This document shows positions 1-8,011 of a stretch of 64,000 nucleotides of DNA, in pieces (position 1 is the first letter of the stretch; every line of letters begins with the position of its first letter). The position numbers and the translations under genes were made by a program. Under the pieces are notes generated by a model, which saw nothing but the letters and a program-made list of their open reading frames with translations, searched no databases and had not been told where the DNA came from. Origin of the DNA: Micromonospora sp. BL4 (lineage in GTDB: Bacteria > Actinomycetota > Actinomycetes > Mycobacteriales > Micromonosporaceae); the NCBI RefSeq assembly GCF_003667505.1, contig NZ_RCVJ01000043.1, positions 1 to 64,000 of the forward strand, given 5' to 3'.

Positions 1-89
1 CGGGGTCACCATTCACGAGCGGACCGCGGTCACCGCGGTCCGGGCCGGCGCGGCGGTCACCGCGGCCGGCACGGTACGAGCGCCGGTGG
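1..89. repeat. Inverted copy of an internal segment of the adjacent oxidase gene
   Basis: These 89 bases are the exact reverse complement of 772-860, inside the neighbouring FAD oxidase gene. The match stops two bases before that gene's stop codon. A perfect inverted copy at the very edge of the sequence is what a fold-back or misassembled contig end looks like. A genuine inverted duplication is possible but less likely. Confidence 0.85.
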
Positions 90-91
90 GG

Positions 92-1504
92 TCAGTTGCC
101 TAGGAGGCGGGAGAGGGTTGTTGCGCGGCGGGAGGGGCGGTTGGTGCGGATTTCCGTCGCGTCGGCGTTGGTCAGCACGCGTAGGGCGGCGTTGACGGCC
201 AGCCACCGCAGCGGCTCGGGCTCCCAGCGGCGGGAGCGGTGGTTCACCCAGGGCAGGGCGGTCAGCTCGGTGCGCTCACCCCGGATCAGGTCCGCCAGGG
301 TGCGGCCGGCGAGGTTGCTGGAACCCACCCCGTCCCCGACGTAGCCGCCCGCCCAGGCCAGCCCGCTCGCCCGGTCGAAGCCGACGGAGGCCGCCCAGTC
401 CCGGGCCACCCCCAGCGGGCCTCCCCAGGTGTGCGTCACCGGCACATCCGGGCCGAGCGCCGGGAAGAGCTCCCCGAGCGTCCGCCGCAGAGCCGCGAAG
501 ACCCGTGGCTCGCGGTCGTAGCCGGGGGAGACCCGGGACCCGAAATGGTACGGAGCGCCACGCCCGCCGAAGGCCAGCCGACCGTCCGCGGTGCGCTGCC
601 CGTAGATGATCACGTGTCGGTGGTCGGAGAACGTCTCCCGGCGGGCCAGTCCGATCCGCTCCCAGGTCTCGGGCGCAAGCGGTTCGGTGGCCACCATCAG
701 CGAGTACACCGGCGCCACGGCGCGGCGCTGACCGGGCAGCGTGGGCGTGTACCCCTCGGTCGCCCGGACCACCACCGGCGCTCGTACCGTGCCGGCCGCG
801 GTGACCGCCGCGCCGGCCCGGACCGCGGTGACCGCGGTCCGCTCGTGAATGGTGACCCCGAGACGTTCCACCACCCGGGCCAGGCCGCGGACCAGCTTCG
901 CCGGGTGCACCGCCGCGCAGTGCGGGGTGTACGTCCCACCGCGTACCCCCTCGGCGGCGCAGCGGGCGGCGGCCTCGCCGGGGTCGAGGAGCGCCAGGTG
1001 CTCCGCGCCGAAACCGAACGCGCGGGCCTCGTCCACGGCGGCCCGGGCCCGGGCGAGCTGCGGGCCGGTGCGGGCCAGGGTGACCGTGCCGCCGTCCGCC
1101 CAGTCGCAGTCGATGCCCTCCGCCGCGACCACCCGGCCCACCTCGCGCACCGTCTCGTGCAGGGCCCGCTGCATGGCGACCGCCGCGTCCCGGCCGTGCC
1201 GGCGGGCCAGGCCGGTCAGCGACGTGGGAAAGAGCGCGGAGCACCAGCCGCCGTTACGGCCGGACGCGCCGTACCCCGCGATCTCCTTCTCCACCACGAT
1301 GATCCGCAGCGCCCGGTCCGCCCGGGCCAGGTGGTACGCCGTCCACAGCCCGGTGTACCCGGCGCCCACGATCACCACGTCGGCGTCCGCGTCACCGGGC
1401 AACGCGGGCCGAGGTGTCAGCGGCTCGTCCAGGGTGGACAACCAGTACGACAGCTCCCGATAGTGGGACGTCACGGCCGCACCGCCGGTCAGAGCCGTGC
1501 CCAC
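92..1504 (-). CDS. FAD-dependent amine oxidase (DAO family), gamma-glutamylputrescine oxidase-like
   Basis: A 470-residue flavoprotein of the DAO family that probably oxidises an amine linked to polyamine breakdown, giving an aldehyde and hydrogen peroxide. Near the N-terminus it has the dinucleotide-binding segment VVIVGAGYTGLWTAYHLA and then the GASGRNGGW flavin motif typical of PuuB/OrdL enzymes. Near the C-terminus, WAGGYVGDGVGSSNLAGRTL is the second FAD-contact region. The GTG start overlaps the upstream aminotransferase by 16 bases; a second GTG ten codons in is also possible. It probably shares a transcript with the aminotransferase. No gamma-glutamylputrescine synthetase is visible, so the exact substrate is open. 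Confidence 0.8.
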   Translation of the reverse strand: MGTALTGGAAVTSHYRELSYWLSTLDEPLTPRPALPGDADADVVIVGAGYTGLWTAYHLARADRALRIIVVEKEIAGYGASGRNGGWCSALFPTSLTGLARRHGRDAAVAMQRALHETVREVGRVVAAEGIDCDWADGGTVTLARTGPQLARARAAVDEARAFGFGAEHLALLDPGEAAARCAAEGVRGGTYTPHCAAVHPAKLVRGLARVVERLGVTIHERTAVTAVRAGAAVTAAGTVRAPVVVRATEGYTPTLPGQRRAVAPVYSLMVATEPLAPETWERIGLARRETFSDHRHVIIYGQRTADGRLAFGGRGAPYHFGSRVSPGYDREPRVFAALRRTLGELFPALGPDVPVTHTWGGPLGVARDWAASVGFDRASGLAWAGGYVGDGVGSSNLAGRTLADLIRGERTELTALPWVNHRSRRWEPEPLRWLAVNAALRVLTNADATEIRTNRPSRRATTLSRLLGN

Positions 1505-2835
1505 GCCTCGGTGAGCACCGTTCGTAGAATCTGCTCGATCTCGTCGAAGTGCCGCTGCTCGGCGATCAGCGGCGGGGCGAGCTGCACGACGGGGTCGCCC
1601 CGGTCGTCGGCCCGGCAGTAGAGCCCGGCCTGGAACAGCGCGGTGGAGAGGAAGCCGCGCAGCAGCCGCTCCGACTCGGCCTCGTCGAAGGTCTCCCGGG
1701 TCGTCTTGTCCTTGACCAGCTCGATGCCGTAGAAGTAGCCGTCGCCGCGCACGTCGCCGACGATCGGCAGGTCGTTGAGCTTCTCCAGAGTGGACCGGAA
1801 CGCGTTCTCGTTGGCCCGTACGTGACCGACCAGGTCCTCGCGGGCGAAGACCTCCAGGTTGGCCAGGGCGACCGCGCAGGAGACCGGGTGGCCACCGAAG
1901 GTCACCCCGTGGGCGAACATGCCGGTCTCGGTGAGGAACGGCTCCATCAGCCGGTCGCTGGCGATCATCGCGCCGAGCGGGGCGTACCCGGAGGTGATGC
2001 CCTTGGCGGTGGTGATGATGTCCGGCTGGTAGCCGTAGCGCACGGCGCCGAAGTACTCGCCGAGCCGCCCCCAGGAGCAGATCACCTCGTCGGAGACGAG
2101 CAGCACGTCGTACGCGTCGCAGATCTCCCGTACCCGCTCGAAGTAGCCGGGTGGTGGTGGGAAGCAGCCGCCGGAGTTCTGCACCGGCTCCAGGAAGACC
2201 GCGGCGACCGTGTCCGGCCCCTCCCGCTCGATCGCCCGGCCGATCTCGTCGGCGGCCCAGCGGCCGAACGCCTCGGGGTCGTCGCCGTGCTCGGGCGCCC
2301 GGTAGAAGTTAGTGTTCGGCACCTTGATCCCGCCGGGCACCAGCGGCTCGAAGTCACTCTTGATCCCGGGCAGGCCGGTGATCGACAGCGCGCCCATCGA
2401 GGTGCCGTGGTAAGCGATGTACCGGCTGACCACCTTGTGCTTGTTGGGCTGGCCGGTGCGCTTGAAGTAGGCCCGGGCCAGCTTCCACGCCGCCTCGACG
2501 GCCTCGGAGCCGCCGGTGGTGAAGAAGACCCGGTTCAGGTCGCCGGGGGTGAGTGACGCGATCTTCTCGGCCAGCTCGACGGCCTTGGGGTGGGCGTACG
2601 ACCAGAGCGGAAAGTACGCCAGCTCGCCGGCCTGCTTGGCGGCCGCCTCGGCCAGTTCGGTGCGGCCGTGGCCGGCGTTGACGACGAAGAGCCCGGCGAG
2701 CCCGTCCAGGTAGCGGCGGCCCTGCGCATCCCACACGTACGCGCCCTCGCCGCGCACGATGGTCGGCACCTCGCCGGCGGAGTAGCTCGCCATCCGGGTG
2801 AAGTGCATCCAGAGGTGGTCGGTGGCGTTGGCCAT
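1489..2835 (-). CDS. Class III aminotransferase, putrescine/omega-amino acid:pyruvate type
   Basis: A PLP-dependent class III aminotransferase of 448 residues from the chosen ATG; an upstream GTG would add 19 poorly conserved residues. It starts MANATDHLWMHFTRM, like putrescine and beta-alanine aminotransferases of the SpuC group. Family marks are GGSEAVEAAWKLAR (cofactor phosphate cup), LLVSDEVICSWGR with the Asp that binds the pyridine nitrogen, and TTAKGITSGYAPLGA with the Schiff-base Lys. It would turn putrescine into 4-aminobutanal with pyruvate as acceptor. The FAD oxidase follows with overlap, and the Lrp regulator and polyamine importer are close by, which supports a polyamine role. 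The acceptor and substrate are inferred. Confidence 0.82.
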   Translation of the reverse strand: MANATDHLWMHFTRMASYSAGEVPTIVRGEGAYVWDAQGRRYLDGLAGLFVVNAGHGRTELAEAAAKQAGELAYFPLWSYAHPKAVELAEKIASLTPGDLNRVFFTTGGSEAVEAAWKLARAYFKRTGQPNKHKVVSRYIAYHGTSMGALSITGLPGIKSDFEPLVPGGIKVPNTNFYRAPEHGDDPEAFGRWAADEIGRAIEREGPDTVAAVFLEPVQNSGGCFPPPPGYFERVREICDAYDVLLVSDEVICSWGRLGEYFGAVRYGYQPDIITTAKGITSGYAPLGAMIASDRLMEPFLTETGMFAHGVTFGGHPVSCAVALANLEVFAREDLVGHVRANENAFRSTLEKLNDLPIVGDVRGDGYFYGIELVKDKTTRETFDEAESERLLRGFLSTALFQAGLYCRADDRGDPVVQLAPPLIAEQRHFDEIEQILRTVLTEAWARL

Positions 2836-2891
2836 GTCAGCCCCATCGGTCGTCGGGCCGGTCCAAGGGGTGACGCCGGCCGCTCTGCCCA

Positions 2892-2902
2892 CGGTTATCG
2901 CA
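2892..2902 (-). promoter_or_regulatory. 11-bp motif shared with the upstream region of the 22951-24387 dehydrogenase gene
   Basis: The 11-mer CGGTTATCGCA lies about 57 bases upstream of the aminotransferase start and recurs exactly at 24429-24439, upstream of another minus-strand polyamine-catabolism gene. On the coding strand it reads TGCGATAACCG, which could contain a GATAAC -10 element or be part of an operator for the nearby Lrp/AsnC regulator. Two occurrences only; function is inferred. Confidence 0.3.
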
Positions 2903-3073
2903 CAGCACGACCCGTGAAAGCAAGTGTGATCGATGGTAGTTGGGCGGCATGGCGACGGATTCAGCGATAAGCTGCCTTACTCGCGACGGAATCCGCACGC
3001 CGCGGTCGGCCTGTCAGGTTGGTGGATTGTCGGCCGGGTGGGCCTGCCGGGTGATCCGTTGTTCGTCGGCCAC

Positions 3074-3181
3074 GATCCACTCCGTTTCGCCGATGTTGGG
3101 GTGCTGATCCACTCGGGATCAAGGAATTCGGGCTGTCGGCGCGGCGTGGACACCGCGACTTCCGGAAAGTCGAGTGGATCA
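3074..3181. repeat. Dispersed intergenic palindromic repeat, copy A
   Basis: This copy sits in the 362-base gap between the aminotransferase and the Lrp gene; nothing else convincing is seen in the gap. It begins GATCCACTCCGTTTCGCCGA and ends CGAGTGGATCA, so the ends are inverted repeats of each other. The first 29 bases match copy B (33057-33133) at 24 positions, and the right end matches copy B at 10 of 11. The middle is longer than in copy B and holds an extra GATCCACTC. It looks like a degenerate member of a mobile or REP-like family. Confidence 0.6.
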
Positions 3182-3197
3182 AGGGACGGCGTGCGCG

Positions 3198-3710
3198 TCA
3201 GGCCGTACCCCAGGTGTAGGTCTGCTTGCGCAGCTTGAGGTAGACGAACGCCTCTGTGGACAGCACGCCGGGTACCGCGCGCAGCCGTTGCAGGATCTCC
3301 AGCAGGTGGTCGTCGTTGCGGCAGACCACCTCGGTGAGCAGGTCGAACGACCCGGCCGTGATCACCACGTAGTCGACCTCCTCCAGCTCGGCCAGCCGGT
3401 CGGCCACCGCCTCCAGGTCGCCGTCGGTACGCAGGCCGATCATCGCCTGGCGGGGGAAGCCGAGCTGTAGCGGATCGGTCACCGCGACGATCTGCATCAC
3501 GCCGGAGTCGAGCAGCCGCTGTACCCGCTGACGAACCGCCGCCTCGGAGAGCCCGACCGCCTTGCCGATGGTGGCGTACGGCCGGCGGCCGTCCTCCTGG
3601 AGCTGTTCGATGATCCGCTTGGCCACGTCGTCCAGCAGAGCGTGATTGGCGCCTTCACGGACAGCGACGCGTCGGCCGCCGTTGCCGTTCTCGTGCTGCC
3701 GGTTCGTCAT
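3198..3710 (-). CDS. Lrp/AsnC-family transcriptional regulator
   Basis: A 170-residue Lrp/AsnC regulator. An N-terminal winged helix-turn-helix (ATIGKAVGLSEAAVRQRVQR) follows a short basic leader. A RAM/ligand-binding domain follows, with DYVVITAGSFDLLTEVVC and a C-terminal strand ending in VYLKLRKQTYTWG. Such proteins form octamers and respond to amino acids or related small molecules. The gene is divergent from the polyamine importer across 206 bases and lies downstream of the aminotransferase/oxidase pair. It probably controls both sides and perhaps itself; a polyamine or product such as GABA would be a reasonable ligand, but that is inference. Confidence 0.9.
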   Translation of the reverse strand: MTNRQHENGNGGRRVAVREGANHALLDDVAKRIIEQLQEDGRRPYATIGKAVGLSEAAVRQRVQRLLDSGVMQIVAVTDPLQLGFPRQAMIGLRTDGDLEAVADRLAELEEVDYVVITAGSFDLLTEVVCRNDDHLLEILQRLRAVPGVLSTEAFVYLKLRKQTYTWGTA

Positions 3711-3916
3711 CGTCCGCTCCCCATGTCCTGAATCGTGATGTCGCGCGTGTGTCCTCGCGCAGTCTGGCGTATTTCGTCGTGCATCGCTAACACCGCAACG
3801 GAATCCCTTGTAAGGAAGGTCACCTCATGTCAGGATCAGTCGTCCATGGCACCTGACCCTCCCGCCGGCGCGCCACCCCCGTCCCGCCCGCCGACGATGA
3901 CCCTTTAGGAGTCGTC

Positions 3917-5101
3917 ATGCGTACTCCCCTCCGGCCCCTCACCCGGCGTGGACTGCTCACCGGCACTCTCGGTTCGGCCGCGCTCCTCGCCACGGGCGGC
4001 AGCCTCGCCGGCTGCGGCACCAAGGGCGCGCAGCAGACCGAGGCCGGCTGCGTCAGCGAAGACCTCTCCGGCACCGAGAAGAAGCTTGCCTTCTCCAACT
4101 GGCCGCAGTACATGGACGTGGACGAGAAGGACGAGTCCAAGCGACCCAGCCTGGACGGGTTCATCACGAAGACCGGCATCCAGGTCACGTACACCGAGGA
4201 CATCAACGACAACAACGAGTTCTTCGGCAAGGTGCAGAACCAGCTGGCGGCCTGCCAGAGCACGGACCGGGACCTCATCGTGCTGACCGACTGGATGGCG
4301 GCCCGGATGATCCGGCTCGGCTGGATCCAGAAGCTCGACCCGGCGAAGATCCCGAACGTCCAGGCCAATCTGCTTCCGTCGCTGCTCAACCGCTCCTTCG
4401 ACCCCGAGAACCGGATCTCCATCCCGTGGCAGTCCGGCCTCGCCGGTCTGGCGTACAACGGGGATGTCACCAAGGAGCTGCGCACCGTCGACGAGCTGCT
4501 CACCCGTCCCGATCTCAAGGGCAAGGTGACCGCGCTCAGCGAGATGCGCGACACGATGGGGCTGCTGCTCGGCTCCAACGGGCACGACCCGGCCAACTTC
4601 ACCACCGCCCAGTTCGACGACGCGCTCAACAAGCTGAAGAAGGCCGTCGACTCCGGGCAGATCCGCAAGTTCACCGGCAACGACTACGCACCCGACCTGG
4701 CCAAGGGTGACATCGCCGCGTGCATCGGCTGGTCCGGGGACGTCATCCAGCTCTCCAGCGAGAACGAGAAGGTGCAGTTCGTCGCGCCCGACTCCGGCGT
4801 GATGCTGTTCAGCGACAACATGATGGTCCCCAACAAGGCCACCCACAAGGGCAACGCCGAGGCGCTCATCAACTACTACTACGAGCCGGCCGTCGCCGCG
4901 ACGCTCGCCGCGTACGTCAACTACATCTGCCCGGTCAAGGGCGCCCAGGCCGAGATGGAGAAGATCGACCCCGAGCTGGCCGCCAACCCGCTGATCTTCC
5001 CCGATGAGGCGCTGCTGTCGAAGTCCAAGGTGTTCATGGCCCTGGACGAGAAGCAGGAGAAGGAGTACGAGGGCAAGTTCCAGCAGGTCATCGGGGCGTG
5101 A
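3917..5101 (+). CDS. potD: Polyamine ABC transporter substrate-binding lipoprotein (PotD-like)
   Basis: Extracytoplasmic spermidine/putrescine-binding protein of 394 residues. The N-terminus carries a twin-arginine signal (LTRRGLLTG) ending in the lipobox LAGC, so the protein is probably Tat-exported and lipid-anchored. The mature part has the PotD/PotF layout, with LAFSNWPQYMDV near the start and a CIGWSGDVIQL segment in the second lobe. The start is set by a good ribosome site (TTTAGGAG) a few bases upstream. It is first of a tightly packed operon with the ATPase, both permeases and then catabolic enzymes, so uptake and degradation are co-expressed. Choice between putrescine and spermidine cannot be read from sequence. 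Confidence 0.9.
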   Translation: MRTPLRPLTRRGLLTGTLGSAALLATGGSLAGCGTKGAQQTEAGCVSEDLSGTEKKLAFSNWPQYMDVDEKDESKRPSLDGFITKTGIQVTYTEDINDNNEFFGKVQNQLAACQSTDRDLIVLTDWMAARMIRLGWIQKLDPAKIPNVQANLLPSLLNRSFDPENRISIPWQSGLAGLAYNGDVTKELRTVDELLTRPDLKGKVTALSEMRDTMGLLLGSNGHDPANFTTAQFDDALNKLKKAVDSGQIRKFTGNDYAPDLAKGDIAACIGWSGDVIQLSSENEKVQFVAPDSGVMLFSDNMMVPNKATHKGNAEALINYYYEPAVAATLAAYVNYICPVKGAQAEMEKIDPELAANPLIFPDEALLSKSKVFMALDEKQEKEYEGKFQQVIGA

Positions 5102-5105
5102 CGGA

Positions 5106-6257
5106 ATGACGCGCGAGACACCGGCCGGCGACCTGCGCCTGGCCAACCTCACCAAGCGGTTCGGCATCTTCACCGCCGTCGACGACCTCAGCCTGACCGT
5201 TCCGCAGGGCTCGTTCTTCGCCCTGCTCGGCGCGTCCGGCTGCGGCAAGACCACCACGCTGCGCATGATCGCCGGCCTGGAGGAGCCGACCAGCGGTCAG
5301 GTGCTGCTCGGCGACCGCGACATCGCGCGGCTGCGGCCGTACAAGCGGCCGGTCAACACCGTGTTCCAGAGCTACGCGCTCTTTCCGCATCTGAACATCT
5401 TCGAGAACGTGGCGTTCGGGCTGCGCCGGCGCGGCATCCGCTCGGTCGACGACGAGGTCCTGCGGATGCTGTCGCTGGTGCAGCTCGACGGCTACGGCAA
5501 CCGCCGCCCGGCACAGCTCTCCGGCGGCCAGCAGCAGCGGGTGGCGCTGGCCCGTGCGCTGATCAACCAGCCGCAGGTGCTGCTGCTCGACGAGCCGCTG
5601 GGTGCGCTCGACCTGAAGCTGCGCCGGCAGATGCAGATCGAGCTGAAGCGGATCCAGACCGAGGTGGGCATCACGTTCGTGCACGTCACCCACGACCAGG
5701 AGGAGGCCATGACCATGGCCGACACCGTCGCCGTGATGAACGCCGGCCGGATAGAGCAGCTCGGCGCGCCGGCCGACATCTACGAGTTCCCGGCCACCGC
5801 GTTCGTCGCGAACTTCCTCGGCCAGTCCAACCTGCTCGCCGGCGAGGCCGCCGGCACCGCCGGCGGCGAGGTGGCGGTGACGGCACACGACGCGCGGTTC
5901 TCGGTGCCCGCCGGCCGCGCCCGGGCCGACCGTGGCCCGGTCCACCTGGGGGTACGCCCGGAGAAGCTGCAGCTGGTCGGCTCCGCCGACCAGGTGCCCG
6001 CCGGCCAGCAACACGTGACCGGGGTGGTCACCGACGCCTCCTACGTCGGCGTCAGCACGCAGTACCTGCTGCGGACCGGCTGGGGCACCGAGCTGTCGGT
6101 CTTCACGGCCAACAGTGGAGCGGTGGCTCAGGTGCCGGTCGGCAGCGAGGCCGTCGCGTACTGGGATCCGCGGCACGCGTTCCTGCTGCCCCGGGACGCC
6201 GCCGACAGCGACCGGACCGCGCCGGTGGTCGACGAGCCGGTGGGTGCGTCGTCGTGA
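5106..6257 (+). CDS. potA: Polyamine ABC transporter ATPase (PotA-like)
   Basis: ATP-hydrolysing subunit of the importer, 383 residues. It shows the Walker A GASGCGKTT, the Q-loop region VFQSYALFPHLNIFENVAFG, the signature LSGGQQQRVALARAL, the Walker B LLLDEPLGALD and the switch His in VHVTHDQEEA. A TOBE-type C-terminal domain (LGVRPEKLQL) fits the PotA/MalK group. The ATG lies four bases after the binding-protein stop; upstream in-frame sequence would overlap the previous gene and is not conserved. Its stop overlaps the GTG of the first permease. Confidence 0.93.
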   Translation: MTRETPAGDLRLANLTKRFGIFTAVDDLSLTVPQGSFFALLGASGCGKTTTLRMIAGLEEPTSGQVLLGDRDIARLRPYKRPVNTVFQSYALFPHLNIFENVAFGLRRRGIRSVDDEVLRMLSLVQLDGYGNRRPAQLSGGQQQRVALARALINQPQVLLLDEPLGALDLKLRRQMQIELKRIQTEVGITFVHVTHDQEEAMTMADTVAVMNAGRIEQLGAPADIYEFPATAFVANFLGQSNLLAGEAAGTAGGEVAVTAHDARFSVPAGRARADRGPVHLGVRPEKLQLVGSADQVPAGQQHVTGVVTDASYVGVSTQYLLRTGWGTELSVFTANSGAVAQVPVGSEAVAYWDPRHAFLLPRDAADSDRTAPVVDEPVGASS

Positions 6258-7168
6258 CCGTCCTGGCCCAGGTGCCGACGGGATCGGGCCAGCCGCCGCC
6301 CACGCCGCCGGCAGCCCGGTCCGGGCGGCACCGCCTGCTGCCGTACCTGTTGCTGCTGCCGGGCGCGGCCTGGCTGCTGATCTTCTTCGGCGTGCCGCTG
6401 CTGCAGCTCGCCGCGGCCAGCCTCTACGACCCCAGCGGCTCGCTCTCCACCGGGTACGCGATGACCTGGGCGTTCGGCAACTACCCGGACGTGTTGCAGG
6501 CGTACTGGCCGCAGTTCCTGCGCTCGTTCGGCTACGCCGGCGTGGCCCTGGTGCTGGCGCTGCTGCTCGGCTACCCGCTGGCGTACGCCATCGCGCAGAA
6601 GGCCGGCCGCTGGAAGAACCTGCTGCTGGTCTGCGTGGTCGCGCCGATGTTCACCAGCTTCCTGGTCCGCACGCTGGCCTGGAAGACCATCCTGTCGGAC
6701 AACGGCGCGCTGGTCGGCGTGCTGCGCGACGTGCACCTGCTCGCCCCGGACGGCCGGTTGCTGGCCACCCCGTTCGCGGTGGTGCTCGGCCTCACGTACA
6801 ACTTCCTGCCGTTCCTGGTGCTGCCGCTGTACGCGAGCCTGGAGCGGCTGGACCACCGGCTGCTGGAGGCGGCCAGCGACCTGTACGCGAGCCCGGTGCA
6901 GGCGTTCCGCCGGGTGACGCTGCCGCTGTCCATGCCGGGCCTGGTCGCCGGCACGCTGCTGTTCTTCATTCCGGCCAGCGGCGACTACATCAACGCCGAG
7001 CTGCTCGGCACCCCGAACGAGTACATGATCGGCAACGTCATCGATTCGGCGTTCCTGGTCCGGCTGGACTACCCGCAGGGCGCCGCGCTGTCGTTCCTGC
7101 TGATGGCGGCGATCCTCGCGGTGGTCTTCGGCTACCTCCGTCGGGCCGGCACGGAGGAGGTGCTCTAG
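6254..7168 (+). CDS. potB: Polyamine ABC transporter permease (PotB-like)
   Basis: Inner-membrane permease of 304 residues with six predicted membrane segments. The first lies in LLPYLLLLPGAAWLLIFFGV. The cytoplasmic EAA loop that docks the ATPase is visible as LLEAASDLYASPVQAFRRV. The GTG start overlaps the ATPase stop by four bases (GTGA) and the stop is directly followed by the next permease start, so the subunits are translationally coupled. Confidence 0.92.
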   Translation: MTVLAQVPTGSGQPPPTPPAARSGRHRLLPYLLLLPGAAWLLIFFGVPLLQLAAASLYDPSGSLSTGYAMTWAFGNYPDVLQAYWPQFLRSFGYAGVALVLALLLGYPLAYAIAQKAGRWKNLLLVCVVAPMFTSFLVRTLAWKTILSDNGALVGVLRDVHLLAPDGRLLATPFAVVLGLTYNFLPFLVLPLYASLERLDHRLLEAASDLYASPVQAFRRVTLPLSMPGLVAGTLLFFIPASGDYINAELLGTPNEYMIGNVIDSAFLVRLDYPQGAALSFLLMAAILAVVFGYLRRAGTEEVL

Positions 7169-8011
7169 ATGAGAGTGTCCCGCTGGTTGGCCGACCGCTG
7201 GGTGATGATCGTGGCGCTGCTGGTGCTCGGCTACCTGGCGCTTCCGATCCTGGTGGTGGCCGGGCTGTCGTTCAACCGTCCGTCCAGCCGGCTGTCGTAC
7301 GACTTCAACGAGTTCACCCTGGACAACTGGCGTCAGCCGTGCGCCACGTCGGACATGTGCGACGCGGTTGTCCGCAGCGTGCAGATCGGTTTCATCGCCA
7401 CGGTGGTCGCCACCGTGCTCGGGACCCTGATGGCGTTCGCGCTGGTCCGGCACCGCTTCCGCGGTCGTTCCGGTGTCAACGTGCTGATCTTCCTGCCGAT
7501 GGCGACCCCGGAGCTGGTGATGGGCACCTCGCTGTTGGCGCTCTTCGTCTCCGCCGGGGTGCCGCTGGGCTTCTGGACGATCGTCATCGCGCACGTGATG
7601 TTCTGCGTCTCGTTCGTGGTGGTGACCGTCAAGGCGCGGCTGGCCGGGATGGACCGGCGGCTGGAGGAGGCCGCCATGGACCTCTACGCCAGCGAGTGGC
7701 AGACCTTCCGGCGGATCACCCTGCCGCTGGTGCTGCCCGGCATCGTGGCCGCCGCGCTGCTGGCCTTCTCGCTCAGCTTCGACGACTTCATCATCACGAA
7801 CTTCAACGCCGGCACCACCGTCACGTTCCCGATGTACGTCTGGGGCGCTGCCCAGCGGGGCATCCCACCGCAGGTCAACGTCATCGGCACCGCGATGTTC
7901 GCGATCGCGCTGCTGCTGGTCGGGCTCAGCTCGCTGCGGGGGCGGCGGGCCCGCCGCGCCGATCTGCTGGCCGGTCCGGCCCCGGCTCATCCGGCCCGTC
8001 GGTCGTCATGA
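7169..8011 (+). CDS. potC: Polyamine ABC transporter permease (PotC-like)
   Basis: Second permease subunit, 280 residues, six predicted membrane segments. The EAA loop reads LEEAAMDLYASEWQTFRRIT, the usual PotC form, followed by LPLVLPGIVAAALLAFSLSF. The ATG directly abuts the previous stop and its own stop overlaps the ATG of the downstream FAD enzyme (ATGA). The order binding protein, ATPase, permease, permease differs from E. coli potABCD but is common in actinobacteria. Confidence 0.92.
   Translation: MRVSRWLADRWVMIVALLVLGYLALPILVVAGLSFNRPSSRLSYDFNEFTLDNWRQPCATSDMCDAVVRSVQIGFIATVVATVLGTLMAFALVRHRFRGRSGVNVLIFLPMATPELVMGTSLLALFVSAGVPLGFWTIVIAHVMFCVSFVVVTVKARLAGMDRRLEEAAMDLYASEWQTFRRITLPLVLPGIVAAALLAFSLSFDDFIITNFNAGTTVTFPMYVWGAAQRGIPPQVNVIGTAMFAIALLLVGLSSLRGRRARRADLLAGPAPAHPARRSS

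Noticed and set aside
2933..3238. A 101-codon frame between the aminotransferase and Lrp genes
   Set aside because: It runs through repeat copy A and into the 3' end of the Lrp gene, has no family features and an amino-acid make-up typical of shadow frames.
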